Source: Plasmodium coatneyi (taxonomy: Eukaryota; Apicomplexa; Aconoidasida; Haemosporida; Plasmodiidae). Taken from it: 64,000 bases of DNA. The translations under genes were made by a program, and so were the position numbers. The notes under the pieces were generated by a model. It searched no databases. It worked only from the letters and a program-made list of their open reading frames with translations, and was not told where the DNA came from. The stretch spans positions 1,922,001-1,986,000 of the forward strand of contig NC_033563.1 in the NCBI RefSeq assembly GCF_001680005.1, read 5' to 3'. Below are positions 1-12,105 of the stretch, one piece after another; position 1 is the stretch's first letter, and each line of letters begins with the position of its first letter.

Positions 1-1
1 G

Positions 2-3000
2 AAAGGGAAATGTGAGAACACAGAATTAGAAATAAAAATAGACAGTTCCGATGAATCCAATGCAACACACGGAATTCAGAATATTATCAGTGAGGAGTTA
101 GAAAAGACGGTTATGAACGGTGAAGAATCTGAATTGACAGTTGAACCCAAGAATTGTAAAAAATTTTATTTAGAGGAAAGTTGTAGAACGAGTAATAATG
201 CACCTAGGACATATTTTGCCGGGAAGAGGAGAATATTAGCTGACGGTGGAGTTAAATGTGGACCACATATTCCACAAGGAAGGAATCATGTACCGCCTTA
301 TAATAATGAATACCATCCACAGCATGTCGGAGGAGGTAATAGTAGAGGTGTGTATCCAAATAATTATGGGCCAAACGTTATAGTGCAGAGAAATGCTCCT
401 GGTCCGGGGGGAGCCTATGATAATCAATTTAATGGCGTAGCGAAAGTATTATCAGATTGTAAGGACACATGGGGATCACAGTTCCAGGGAGTAAAAAAGT
501 TTCTTACAGATTATACACCACTTGGAGAGTTACCATTACTTGGAGTGAAGAAAATTATATCGGATTGCAAAGATTTGGGAGAGTTACCATTACTTGGAGT
601 GAAGAAAATTATATCGGATTGCAAAGATTTGGGAGAGTTACCATTACTTGGAGTGAAGAAGATTATATCAGATTGTGTGGATGTTTGTGAATCTCAGGTT
701 AACGGCGTGAAACAGTTTTTAACAGATGGTATGGACAATCACGGTCCTCAATTAGTTCAAAATGGAAGAAACCGTCCTCATCACAATGGCTACTACGGAA
801 ATCAGCACACAGGAGGAAGAGCAGGACCACCAACAGGAGCAGGAGGAAGAAGTGAACCACATTATAGTGGTAATCACCAATATCGAAATGCAGGAGATGG
901 ACCGAATCGGTCACATTACAAGGACTCTTATGCAGAACACTATGGAAATCTAGGGGGAAGTGCGCCTCATTCTAATGAACACAAGAATTCGCATTATGGA
1001 GAGGGGAATAAAGGCCAGTCTTATAATAATAAACCTTACGATGAACAGCACTACGCAGGAGGAAATGTAGCCCAATATGATAATAGTTACGAATCGCATT
1101 ACACAGGTGGGGACGCCGACCAACCCAGTAATAGTGGCTATTACAGTGAACAGCACTACTCAGGAGGAAATGTACCCGAATATGACAATAGCTACGAATC
1201 GCAATATACAGGTGGGGACAGCAACGAACCCAGTAATAGTGGCTATTACAGTGAACAGCACTACTCAGGAGGAAATGTACCCGAATATGACAATAGCTAC
1301 GAATCGCAATATACAGGTGGGGACGGCAACGAAACCAGTAATAGTGGCTATTACAGTGAACAGGACTACTCAGGAGGAAATGTACCCCAATATGACAATA
1401 GCTACGAATCGCAGTATACAGGTGGGGAGACCAATCATCCCAATAATAATGGCTATTACAGTGAACAGTACTACTCAGGAGGAAATGAAACCCAATATGA
1501 TAATACCTACGAATCGCAGTATACAGGTGAGGACGCCAACCAACCCGGTAGTAACGGCTATTACAATCAACAGTACTACGCAGGAGGAAATGTACCCCAA
1601 TATGATAATAGCTACGAATCGCATTACACAGGTGGGGACGCCAACCAATCCGGTAGTAACGGCTATTACAGTGAACAGCACTACGCAGGAGGAAATGTAG
1701 CCCAATATGACAATAGCTACGAATCGCAGTATACAGATGGGGACGCCAACCAATCCGGTAGTAACGGCTATTACAATCAACAGTACTACTCAGGAGGAAA
1801 TGTAGCCCAATATGACAATAGCTACGAATCACAGTATACAGGTGGGGACGGCAAGGAACCCAGTAATAATGGCTATTACGAAGCCCCATATGCTGGTGAA
1901 GAGGCAAATGCAACACATTATGAGGGCACTGCTGGATCGGACCATGAACAGACGGAACAGAGCACATGTGGATATACTCAGAATTATGACCCCGAACAGG
2001 TGGACCTACAAAGTTACACGTATGGTGCGAAAAATTATGGTCCTAAACAGGGAGAGCCACAAAGTAACCCTTCTTACGAGCCAAAGAACTATGAACGCAA
2101 GTTTAAAATATCGAAATTCGAAATGCCAAGTGTTAGAGATTGTGCTAAAAAGGGAACCCCCGATTTGAGAGCAGAAAAAAAGGTGACAGAAAATAAACAG
2201 GATTTAGAGTCAAAGAACTTTGGACCCAAAGTTATACTATCGAACGTGGAAGTGCCAAGTGTTAGGGATTGTGATAAAAAGGGAACCCCCGATTTGAGAG
2301 CAGAAAAAAAGGTGACAGAAAATAAACAGGATTTAGAGTCAAAGAACTTTGGACCCAAAGTTAAACTATCGAAAGTGGAAGTGCCCAGTGTTAGAGATTG
2401 CGCTAAAAAGGGAACACCGGATTTGAGAGCAGAAAAAAAGGTGACAGAAAATAAGCAGGATTTAGCACCAAAGAACTTTGGACCCAAAGTTAAACTATCG
2501 AAAGTGGAAGTGCCCAGTGTTAGAGATTGCGCTAAAAAGGGAACACCGGATTTGAGAGCAGAAAAAAAGGTGACAGAAAATAAACAGGATTTAGAGTCAA
2601 AGAACTTTGGACCAAAAGTTAAGCTATCGAACGTGGAAGTGCCAAGTGTTAGAGATTGCGCTAAAAAGGGAACACCCGATTTGAGAGCAGAAACTAAACA
2701 GGATTTAGGACCAAAGAACTTTGGACCCAAAGTTAAACTATCGAACGTGGAAGTGCCAAGTGTTAGGGATTGTGCTAAAAAGGGAACCCCCGATTTGAGA
2801 GCAGAAAAAAAGGTGACAGAAAATAAACAGGATTTAGAACCAAAGAACTTTGGACCCAAAGTTAAACTATCGAAAGTGGAAGTGCCCAGTGTTAGAGATT
2901 GCGCTAAAAAGGGAACACCCGATTTGAGAGCAGAAAAAAAGGTGACAGAAAATAAACAGGATTTAGAGTCAAAGAACTTTGGACCAAAAGTTAAGCTATC

Positions 3001-4498
3001 GAACGTGGAAGTGCCAAGTGTTAGAGATTGCGCTAAAAAGGGAACACCCGATTTGAGAGCAGAAAAAAAGGTGACAGAAAATAAGCAGGATTTAGCACCA
3101 AAGAACTTTGGACCCAAAGTTAAACTATCGAACGTGGAAGTGCCAAGTGTTAGAGATTGTGCTAAAAAGGGAACACCCGATTTGAGAGCAGAAACTAAAC
3201 AGGATTTAGGACCAAAGAACTTTGGACCCAAAGTTAAACTATCGAACGTGGAAGTGCCAAGTGTTAGGGATTGTGCTAAAAAGGGAACCCCCGATTTGAG
3301 AGCAGAAAAAAAGGTGACAGAAAATAAACAGGATTTAGAGCCAAAGAACTTTGGACCGAAAGTTAAACAATCGAAAGTGGAAGTGCCCAGTGTTAGAGAT
3401 TGCGCTAAAAAGGGAACACCGGATTTGAGAGCAGAAAAAAAGGTGGCAGAAAATAAACAGGATTTAGGGCCAAAACTAGTACAGGAAAAAAATAAATTTG
3501 ATGAAAAAAAGAGTAACACCTCACCGATAGGATCACCTAATGTCCCAAGATTACGTAGTAGGGGTAGTTCCCAGTCAGGAATTACTGGAGGGGAAAAATC
3601 TATGGCAAGCCCTAGAAAGAACGTCAATTCGGGAAACACTACTATAAGGAAAGATATATCTGGCAGTAAAACGGTTCAAGCAGGGGAAAGTGCAAAATCT
3701 GGTGGTAAGGGCACTCACGATTTGCCTAGTTCTAGCTTAAAGAAAAATACGTCTGACGGCAAACAAAATGTTGAAGCAGGGAAGGATAAAACGAAACATG
3801 TGGCAAGTGGAAGTAAGGACAGGCTCCGTTTGCCAAATAAGTCAATGGAAAAAAAAACAGTGGAGAAAAAACAGCACTATGATTCAAAAATCGAGAAGAC
3901 AAAAAATAAAGCGACGAGACCTACGGAAAATTCTCAAATGCCCAACACAGTGCTGAAAAGAAAACCTCCCGATGGTAAACCACGTCTTGATTCCAAGGCG
4001 GATACAAAGGACAATAAGAAAACTGGAAGTAAGGAAAAGGTACAGGTACAAAATACAGGAGTGCGAAAAAAGGCATCGGACACTAAACTGAATGCTGGTG
4101 CGAAGAATGATAAAAATTGTACCACGGAAGGAGGAAGCAAAGAGAAAGCACCTCAGATGACAGAACGAAAAAAAAGTTCAACAAAGGGTAGGATCAATTC
4201 TGAGGGGAAAACGTGCAAACCAGAAAGCAAGGCTACAGGGAATAAGGATAATGCGACAGTGAATAATGCATTATTAAAAAAGAACCCATCGCAATATAAA
4301 AAACATTGTGAATTGAAGGAAGCGAATTCAAAACATAGTTCAAGTAATACAAAAATCGATGGGTCTAAGAATAAAGAATTAAAATGTGATGTATCACGTG
4401 GTGGCACTGTGGGTAGTGCTTCAAATAAGAAATTGAATAGCCCCCATGGGGGTGCGTCGGGAACAAATCGAAGGAGAAGCAATCGTCTAAGGAATTGA
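2..4498 (+). CDS. Large repeat-rich, Lys-rich protein (5' end outside window)
   Basis: I do not recognise a specific family. The reading frame is already open at base 2, so the true start and any signal-peptide exon lie to the left; the first in-window ATG (113) is not a justified start. About 1,498 residues are visible. In order: a short Cys-containing leader with RILAD (a PEXEL-like RxLxD string, but some 80 residues into the visible part, so its role is doubtful); a degenerate family around GVKKIISD; eight 35-residue Tyr/Gly/Asn/Ser repeats; eleven 43-residue charged repeats with VPSVRDC and GTPDLRAE; and a Lys/Ser/Thr-rich tail of about 340 residues ending in RRRSNRLRN. There is no membrane segment. 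Composition and neighbour (an exported-type gene) fit a cytoskeleton-binding exported protein of the KAHRP/MESA kind, but that is inference only. It converges on the gene at 7824-9762. Confidence 0.85.
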   Translation, partial: KGKCENTELEIKIDSSDESNATHGIQNIISEELEKTVMNGEESELTVEPKNCKKFYLEESCRTSNNAPRTYFAGKRRILADGGVKCGPHIPQGRNHVPPYNNEYHPQHVGGGNSRGVYPNNYGPNVIVQRNAPGPGGAYDNQFNGVAKVLSDCKDTWGSQFQGVKKFLTDYTPLGELPLLGVKKIISDCKDLGELPLLGVKKIISDCKDLGELPLLGVKKIISDCVDVCESQVNGVKQFLTDGMDNHGPQLVQNGRNRPHHNGYYGNQHTGGRAGPPTGAGGRSEPHYSGNHQYRNAGDGPNRSHYKDSYAEHYGNLGGSAPHSNEHKNSHYGEGNKGQSYNNKPYDEQHYAGGNVAQYDNSYESHYTGGDADQPSNSGYYSEQHYSGGNVPEYDNSYESQYTGGDSNEPSNSGYYSEQHYSGGNVPEYDNSYESQYTGGDGNETSNSGYYSEQDYSGGNVPQYDNSYESQYTGGETNHPNNNGYYSEQYYSGGNETQYDNTYESQYTGEDANQPGSNGYYNQQYYAGGNVPQYDNSYESHYTGGDANQSGSNGYYSEQHYAGGNVAQYDNSYESQYTDGDANQSGSNGYYNQQYYSGGNVAQYDNSYESQYTGGDGKEPSNNGYYEAPYAGEEANATHYEGTAGSDHEQTEQSTCGYTQNYDPEQVDLQSYTYGAKNYGPKQGEPQSNPSYEPKNYERKFKISKFEMPSVRDCAKKGTPDLRAEKKVTENKQDLESKNFGPKVILSNVEVPSVRDCDKKGTPDLRAEKKVTENKQDLESKNFGPKVKLSKVEVPSVRDCAKKGTPDLRAEKKVTENKQDLAPKNFGPKVKLSKVEVPSVRDCAKKGTPDLRAEKKVTENKQDLESKNFGPKVKLSNVEVPSVRDCAKKGTPDLRAETKQDLGPKNFGPKVKLSNVEVPSVRDCAKKGTPDLRAEKKVTENKQDLEPKNFGPKVKLSKVEVPSVRDCAKKGTPDLRAEKKVTENKQDLESKNFGPKVKLSNVEVPSVRDCAKKGTPDLRAEKKVTENKQDLAPKNFGPKVKLSNVEVPSVRDCAKKGTPDLRAETKQDLGPKNFGPKVKLSNVEVPSVRDCAKKGTPDLRAEKKVTENKQDLEPKNFGPKVKQSKVEVPSVRDCAKKGTPDLRAEKKVAENKQDLGPKLVQEKNKFDEKKSNTSPIGSPNVPRLRSRGSSQSGITGGEKSMASPRKNVNSGNTTIRKDISGSKTVQAGESAKSGGKGTHDLPSSSLKKNTSDGKQNVEAGKDKTKHVASGSKDRLRLPNKSMEKKTVEKKQHYDSKIEKTKNKATRPTENSQMPNTVLKRKPPDGKPRLDSKADTKDNKKTGSKEKVQVQNTGVRKKASDTKLNAGAKNDKNCTTEGGSKEKAPQMTERKKSSTKGRINSEGKTCKPESKATGNKDNATVNNALLKKNPSQYKKHCELKEANSKHSSSNTKIDGSKNKELKCDVSRGGTVGSASNKKLNSPHGGASGTNRRRSNRLRN
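521..682 (+). repeat. Three 54-bp coding repeats
   Basis: Three nearly identical 54-bp units encode LGELPLLGVKKIISDCKD; the third diverges at its end. Related but more divergent units (GVAKVLSD, GVKKFLTD, GVKQFLTD) flank them, and the upstream RILADGGVK looks like the same theme, so the PEXEL-like string may simply be a repeat variant. Confidence 0.9.
1034..1873 (+). repeat. Eight 105-bp Tyr/Gly-rich coding repeats
   Basis: Eight in-frame units of exactly 105 bp (35 residues) follow the plan YYSEQHYSGGN, then YDNSYESQYTGGD, then a variable Asn/Ser/Pro stretch. A ninth partial unit follows at 1874. Tyr is spaced regularly and there is no Lys, unlike the next repeat block, so two very different low-complexity domains abut in one protein. 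Confidence 0.93.
2090..3478 (+). repeat. Eleven charged coding repeats (129 bp, two of 114 bp)
   Basis: Eleven units encode FGPKVKLSKVE-VPSVRDCAKKGTPDLRAEKKVTENKQDL plus a variable SK/PK pair. Units 5 and 9 lack the same 15 bp, giving RAETKQDLG. The order of the variable pair (AP, ES, short GP, EP, ES, AP, short GP, EP) indicates that blocks of several units were copied together. Each unit holds one Cys. Confidence 0.93.
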
Positions 4499-7400
4499 CA
4501 CATAGAATGAACAAAAAAGAACAGAAGTCAAAGTAGCGTTGTGGATGTACAGTATTAGGTAGGGAACGCGAAAGTGTTATCATTACGTGTAATCAAATTA
4601 CTATTATTTGAAGATATTCTAATGGCATACGTGCTCTTTTATACTCAATGTTGATAAATCTATTGTTGTATAAAATCACACAGAAGTGGGAAAATATAAA
4701 AATTACAGTTAGGAGGATAAGCAAGGAGAAATGTTAAAAAGGCAAGTTAAATGGAATATAAATACAAGTAACATCATAAATACTAACAACGTAGGTTACA
4801 TTTATGCGGTTTCGCGCGTTTTGTGGTACCTGATTTGTACATAGAACGTGTTGATACAGAGCGACGCAAATGTATGCCTGGTGTATATTTTAATTTATGT
4901 ATCTATTTATTTTTTTTCCATATGTTTGATTTTCAAGTAGTTTTTTAATATAATTTAGTACTATTTCTTTATATTTTGTTTTTGTTTTTTATTTGTTTGT
5001 TTTTTTATTCTCTCAAAGTATGTGATTTAGAGAAATCAAAATATGACGTTCTGTTGTATATTTTATGCAGAAACGCAATCTGCAATGACAACAGTGACGA
5101 AATTATTTTAACTTTTATAAATGGCTTTTCTTATATCTATGAATGTATGATGATGCTATTTGGTTAAAAGAAAGAGGTAACATATTTTCTTATTTGCCAT
5201 TTTTATATAAGTGGGGAGGTGTATATTTTCGAAAACAGGTTTTGCATGAAGTGTTCATATTTTTCCTGTGTAACACCATTGCAAGTGCCTGTTTTCAATT
5301 TCTTCTACGACATAGTTGTATGCAGAAAATGGGAAACATCATTTTTACATTAGATGGAAAAGAAGGGAATTCAATGGCCGAATGTGACCTATAAGGAGAT
5401 GCATGAACTGGCACAATCAGGGACGCCTCCACTTCGCGTATCCTTATGCATATAATTATATCCATATGGATGCGTATGCAATATGTATACCTGAATGTGG
5501 AAAATATCCTATGCGCATTCAGGGGGCGCCTATTCCGTATTCCCCGTCCCTCATACAACCACTTTTTCGTGCGAATGCCAAATTGGTAAAATTTCCCTAA
5601 ATTGGGATAAAATTTATGTATCACCGTGTTTCTATCATTTCAATGGAGTAAAAAGAATATAAGTTGCTGAATGAGGCAAATTAGGCCATAACAACATACA
5701 CGCCAGTATATTTGTGTACGTTGGCATACACATGTACGCTTACTGCGTCGCACCTTACTAACAATTCCGCCGTTATAACGCCCTGGACAGAACTAACGTG
5801 AAAATATGATGAAATGCCATTTTAGAGATGTCTCTAGTAATTTATGTCAATTTTTTGAACTATTAAAAAAGGGAGGAAGTCGTGGAAAAGCAGTCTCTCC
5901 AATTTAATTGGCATACATAGCAAAGATATAAATATGTGATATATACATGCGTGTAATATATACATAAGAAATGGTACATGTGGACGTGGTACATGCGTTG
6001 GTGCCACTTTTATATTCCCGCACATGTAATATACACACGTAGGTACACATATTTTGCATCCCCCTGCAGAGGCGAGCTTTTCAATTTGGGAAAACTAAAA
6101 TATTTTAATATTTTTTCTTCTATGTTCAAATTCTTTTGTTATTTTTAATTTTTAAATTTAGTTATTTTTAGTTATATATATATATTTTTTTCTTCTCTTC
6201 TTTGCATTTGCGAATGTAAGAAAGTTAAATTCGTAATTTCTTTCTACATTTCTAATAATGGATAATATTACTCTATGGCGGTCCTTTTTTTTTTTTTTTT
6301 TTTTTTTACTATCAATCATTTCTTTACATAATAGGGTAAAGGAACCAATTCAATATAAGTGAACATTCCACAGAAATGGATCATTTTTTTTTTTTTATCA
6401 CAAGGCGTCGTTATTACAATGTATGTGCGATTGTACGCATCTACTTTTTTTTCCTCTTTTTTTAATACTACTACGGTATAGAAAATATTGTTGCTACATA
6501 ATTCCCACACGGGGCACAACCTTAGAGGTGTATGAAGAAAGAATAAAGGAGAAGGGGTTACTCAAATCTTTTTGCGGTTGACAAATAAACATTGTATGGA
6601 ACATGAATTTGGTTGTGATGTGAAATTCGCTTAATTCTATTTGCATCTAGAGAGTGTCTTTCTCTTTTCGTTAGGTTGTCCAGGAATAATACTAATAAAT
6701 ACCAAGAATAGTGCAATTATGAGGTGGAATGCAGATATGTACACATTATTATGAAAATTATGAACAGGCTAACGAAAAGAATGTAATGAATTATTTTTAT
6801 ATAAATGTTGAGTAACTAAGGTTAGTCGGAACGCGTGAATATAAACGTTTTTAATAAGAGTGAAGATGTTTTACGATTATGCTTTGCTGAATGGCATTTC
6901 ACATGAGGAACGCACTATTATATTGTGTAAGGTATTTTTACAGCAAGGCACACATTAAATGTGAGGAAAAAAAAAAAAGAAGAAAATATATATATTTGTA
7001 TATAATTTGTCCGGATCAACAATTTCATTTTTGCAGTTAAGGTAACATGTACTTCACATGAAGTAAATGTGGGATTATAACAAAAAAAAAGAAAGTACAT
7101 GATTTTGGCTTTAGCAAGGTAGGAAATCGCGATTCAATTATTTTTCAATTGGCAAAGACAATAATATATATTATCATTTTTTAATACTTAAATTATTTCC
7201 TTAAGTGTAATTTACCAAAATAATAATGAAATGTTGTGTTAATTAAAAAATTGAGTTATATATAGTACCGTGAACTATCATTTCCTAGATTAAGGGAAAC
7301 ACATAATATTGTATTATGTATTGTGTCTGAACAAATGTGAGAAAAAATATATACGTGGTGAATTTACACAAAGAAGAGAAAAAAAAGGAATAAATAAAAA

Positions 7401-7823
7401 AATTAATTCCTAATAAAAAAGAAATGAGGGAACATTCTATAAGAAGAAGCACTCTCTGCATAAGGTATCTATGGTAATCATTAAATAATATATTACATAT
7501 AGAATATAAAGGTCTTGTGGGTTATATGTGAATATATAGAACACAGTAGGACACATTTTTCTTAGAATGCATTTCCTTTCATTATATCAATGAACAATTT
7601 TAATTATATATAAATAAACAGTACCATATATGCACAAACCATGTGTAAAAAAAAAAAAAATAAACAATATCATAAATTACAATAGTACTCTGGCATAAGT
7701 TGTCATAATATGTATCGACCTCATCATAAATATATTACAAAACATCATAAGAAATCGATCTAGCAAATACGTAAAAAACAATATAACATCAAAATTATCC
7801 ATTAAAGTGGAATACTTATATTA
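4499..7823. other. Convergent intergenic region, no gene seen
   Basis: This AT-rich DNA between two convergent genes has homopolymer runs (for example T-rich near 6287-6306) and short open frames that show neither codon bias nor splice structure. It should hold both 3' UTRs. I see no RNA gene or repeat array. Confidence 0.6.
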
Positions 7824-9762
7824 CTACTGATTTCTCAAATCTTCTGTATTTGTGGTTTTTTTTTGAGGAAGTTTTGTATTTCCACATTTTATTTGACATG
7901 TATTTTCTTTTCCTTTAGGCCGTATAATTGAAATAGCAGCCTTCGAAAAGACGAGTCCTGTTATTATTTGGAATGCAACAGCTAATATGAAAAATACTTC
8001 TATGCATTCTGTAAGATAAATATACATGCCATAAGCGAATAAATTCAAAAGGTACAAAACTAATGGATAAGGAATTGAAAGGATCAATGCGAGGCACAGG
8101 AACTTTTTATTTTTTCTTATAGTATATAACAATTTACTGAAGAATGGTCTGGGTTTGTTTTCCATTTTTCCGTCTGGTGCCTTATTTTTCATGTCTCGTG
8201 ACTTTTTTAATTTAACCTTAGAATCTGACTTTCTAAACATTTTACACACCGCGGTGTTTCTGCAGAAACCTGCACTAGGACTAACGGGAATTTTATTTTC
8301 CTGTCGTTTTTCGTCCATATAAGAACGAATTTCATCAGTTGTATGAATTCCTTTTCCACTAGAGGACCCTTCATGCTCATTAGGGTATTTTGATGATAAA
8401 GCCATTAAGTTACTTTCATCCTCCCTATCGTTATCATAGTCATCACCATAATCATCATCATCGCCGTAGTAACTTTTTGAACCGTATCCTTTTGAATGAT
8501 CAAAATGGTTCTTTAATGTACTGGGTAATTTTTTTGCATCGTCGAGTAGATCCATTGGATTATGTGTTTTTCCAACTTTGTTCACATTTCCATATTTATC
8601 ACTCGATGGTTTAGGGAAAAGGTCGTCTTGGGCAGGATATTTGCTTGGTGACTTATTTCCTTTATTGTGAAATGTATGTCGTTTAGAATTTAAAGGTTTT
8701 CTATAACTGTCATCATGATTATGACGATAGTCTTCCCCATTATACTTATCATACTTATCATATTTATCATATGTATCACGATATTTTTTATGTCCTTGAC
8801 CATCCCGATCATCGCCATATTTACGATTGTTTCTATCATCATGGCCATGCTTACGATTGTCCCGCTCCTGTGGATATCTGCGATCATCACGATATTTACG
8901 ATTGTCCCCATTATCATGGCGCTGTTTTCGACCGTCACGATATTTGCAACCATACGCCTGTTCTTTTTCTTCATATTTTTTGTTTTTATATTTTTTGTTT
9001 TTATATTTTTTGTTTCCATATTTTCTGTTTTTATATTTTTTGTTTTTACATTCTTTGTCTTCCCCATCATAATTATAATAATCTGAATAGTTGTCCTTGC
9101 TCCTGCTATTGCATTTAGTGGATGTGTACTTTTCACCTTCAGCTAAAAATTTAGACTTTGGTTTATGTTTGCCACCTTTGGTTAAGGAAGAAATTGGTCT
9201 TTTCAATTCCCCATCCGTCATTATATTATTGAGTTCTTCCATAAATCCGTCCTTGTCTAACAGTATTTTTGTTGTCCCTCCAACGTTACTTTCTTCGTCA
9301 CTGCTTATTCCAAACATAATGTCTTCTAATGAGGAAAAGCTGCTATTATTGTCCACATATGTATTCCCCTTTTCCCTTAATAAACGACTGCCGCGTACAT
9401 CCGACACATTTTTCCTGCGGATTATGTTATTCCATGTCTTCCCAAACTTGTTCTAAAAGAAAAAGAAGGAGGAGGTTAATATAAGCGGAAAACTAACACA
9501 GAAAAAAAATATGTGTGTGAGGGGAAATGTTCTTCAAATAATGGGATTATAAAGAAAACACCTTGTAGTAATAACATTTAGCGTTTACGGATAAGAATGC
9601 ACCAAAATGGCGCAGACATACGCATAGATATATACGTACAGACAACTTTTCTTTTTCAAGTTAACTGTTAAGTCTAACCTCGTTCGCATATTCGTAATTA
9701 TTCCATAATAACAAGTACAGTGCAAACCATTTGGTGAAGGAGAAGCGGAATGAAGTGTACAT
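7824..9762 (-). CDS. Putative exported protein, PEXEL plus two C-terminal TM segments
   Basis: Two exons on the minus strand. Exon 1 (9762-9679, 28 codons) starts at the only suitable ATG and encodes a hydrophobic signal peptide (WFALYLLLW). The intron (9678-9453) has a GTTAGA donor and a CTTTTAG acceptor and keeps phase 0. Exon 2 (9452-7824) gives a protein of about 570 residues. RLLRE at residues 51-55 matches the PEXEL export motif RxLxE at the usual distance behind a signal peptide. The middle is a long Lys/Tyr/Asp/Asn/His-rich stretch with short repeats (KYKNK, YDKYDK, NRKYGDD). Near the C-terminus lie two hydrophobic segments (around 455-480 and 490-515), then a short polar tail. The layout is common for exported Plasmodium proteins placed in membranes of the infected red cell; the exact family is not recognised. 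Confidence 0.85.
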
Positions 9763-9778
9763 TTTTCTTCTTATACTA

Positions 9779-9891
9779 TTCCATTTAAATAGGACCTCCT
9801 ATGCTTCTGGTAAGGAATAAACTTTTTAACATAACATATTATGCATTTGTCTTATTCTGTTCCATTTAAATAGGACCTCCTATTCTTCTGG
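9779..9891. repeat. Direct repeat just upstream of the exported-protein gene
   Basis: A 32-bp sequence around TTTAAATAGGACCTCCTAT occurs at 9779-9810 and again at 9860-9891 (81 bp apart); a third, weaker match (ATATGCTTCCGGTAAG) follows near 9946. It lies directly 5' of the minus-strand start codon at 9762, so it may be part of that promoter or 5' UTR. Confidence 0.6.
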
Positions 9892-11888
9892 GCAAAAAAT
9901 AAATTATTCATGTGTCCTAGGCTACTGCATTCACTTGTATGCGATCATATGCTTCCGGTAAGACGAAAAAATAAACTTTATATTAGCAAGGTAATGTTTG
10001 GATCATGTTGGTATGAAAAAGAAATTGTGTAAACATTACGTAAACAAAATGTGTGCATAATGCATTATTTAAAACGGAGGTTGAAAGAAGACTCCTTTCC
10101 TCTTTTTTCAAATAAAATTAATTACACATGCATATATAAATTTATAACTATGTACATTTATACAACTGTATACGTATATAGCATAAATGTGCACTGAAAT
10201 ATAATGTACCTTAAGTGTAAAAAAAAAGAAATAAGGAACAAATTAATAATAATATAAAGAAGGGGGGGGGGCATATTTTCGAACTATACTTCACACCAAA
10301 AAGTACAGATGTAAGAACGAACAAATCACATTAATTCATCATGCTTATTAACTAATAAATATTACATACATTATATAGCAAAATAACAGAAAAAAAAAAA
10401 AAGGAAAGGAAAACAAATAAAAGAAAAAATAAATACAAATATATTGAGAATAGAAAATTGTTTTGAAAGTTTCCCCTTGGAGCTAAGTGTATAGTACAAG
10501 TTGCTGCATAAATATGAGGTACATAAAGGTGCGTTCTCTTTTTTGGGGGGGAAAAAAAAGAAAACCTCTAGTAAAAAAAACTTAAAGGATGCTGAGAAGA
10601 AAAAAAAAAAAAGAATGGACTGATTTTGCGCTACATAAAAAATTCCTTCTATTGAAAGATGGAAAAAGAAATATAATGTGGAGCAAATTGAAAACGGAAA
10701 ACGATATGCATTATTTTATCGCTTGAGCCCCTAAACCCTAAGGACGCACACGGAATAAAGGATTCAGCGCTGTGGAAAAAAAAGGGTCACACATGGGAAG
10801 GAAAAATATATGCCCCCCAAGAAAGAATCAAAAAAAAATTAAACAACAATAAACCATTTTAAATGGTTCATTTTGATGTAATAAATTATAATAATATACG
10901 ATTCTAGTGGAAATATATTTTTTTTTCACGCGTGAATATGTTACTTTTTTTCGCCTGTAGTATATATTTATATACTGAAATAATAATGAATTTTTCCTCC
11001 CATGGCACACTATATTTTTTATTGTAATTTTTTGCATTAGCACATTAGCATTACCATGAGCATTTAATAAATTATTAAAGACATTTTAATCCAATTTAAT
11101 CAAGAAAAAAAGGAAATTACACAAAGATGTACCTAAGTATACGTAACAAATCTTTTTTATGAATTTACATAAGTAGATGTAAAAGGAAGAAAAGAAGAAA
11201 GAAGGAAAAAAAAAAAAGAAAAGAAAGAAAAAAGTACGAACAGCAAAGGACACATGCGTAAAAACTATATCCATTCTGTGTATATATAAATCTAAAAATA
11301 TATGTATGCCAAATGAGGCAGATTCCATGGAAAATAACCCTCCTTTAAGAAGCGTAAGAAAATGCCGCGAATGAATAGACATACGGTACACTACTATGGG
11401 GCAAAGACATTTGTCGTGCTGCTAGATTTAGAATTACACATAATTGTGTTAATTTTTTTTTTTTTGGAAACTTTAAAGAGAGAAGCAGTGCGGACACGCT
11501 CTTTACAAAATTTATGCGAACAAATTGGGAAGATCTTCTTGCGTAGTGTAAAGAAAAAAAAAGAAAAATAGAAAAAAAATAGAAAAAATAAATGCATATT
11601 CTAAACAAAGCATGGACGAATTTTGGTATAACGGAAATTATGATTAGACATCTAATATGAGCCATGTGCATTTGATATGCTTAACAAGTTTCATACATTT
11701 AACAAGTTTGGTACGCTTAACAAGCTTGGTATGCTTAATAAACTTCGTGTGATTAACCCCTTTAGCCTCTTCTAAACGTTCACCATAGCAAGAACGTACA
11801 TAATACACTCGACAAAATATAAAAACGTAGGCACTGATAAAGCAGAGAAAAAGAAGGATAAAGGTTCTCTTCTCCGTCTCTCACTACT
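9892..11888. other. AT-rich upstream region, no gene seen
   Basis: Many A/T homopolymers and a G run at 10262-10270. A lone CCTAAACCCTAAGG at about 10731 is a short telomere-like remnant. Near 11680-11750 the motif TTAACAAGTTTGGTACGC recurs several times. No open frame here has convincing coding character. Confidence 0.5.
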
Positions 11889-12105
11889 TCCTTTTTTTTT
11901 TTTTTTTTTACCTTCTTTCCTTCATTCTTTCATTTCTTTTCCTTTTTTCCTTTCTTTTCCTTTTTTCCTTTCTTTTCCTTTCTTTTCCTTTCTTTTCCTT
12001 TCTTCATTCCTTTCTTTCTTTCATTCTTTCATTCTTTCATTCTTTCTTTCATTCTTTCTTTCTTTCTTTCTTTCATTCTTCCTTTCTTTCCTTCTATCCT
12101 CCCTA
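11889..12105. repeat. Pyrimidine microsatellite (TTTCC/TTTC)n
   Basis: The plus strand is almost pure C/T: T-run, then TTTTCCTTTCC units, then TTTC and ATTC variants. It lies on the gene side of the telomere-like block. Confidence 0.9.

Noticed and set aside
972..1967. 331-codon minus-strand frame and 207-codon plus frame over the Tyr/Gly repeats
   Set aside because: These are by-products of 105-bp periodicity.
2089..3639. 516-codon open frame on the minus strand
   Set aside because: It runs antisense across the 129-bp repeats; a repeat with a length divisible by three keeps any open frame open. The plus frame extends far beyond the repeats on both sides.
5403..5600. 65-codon open frame
   Set aside because: No splice structure, signal peptide, membrane segment or family motif; length is within chance.
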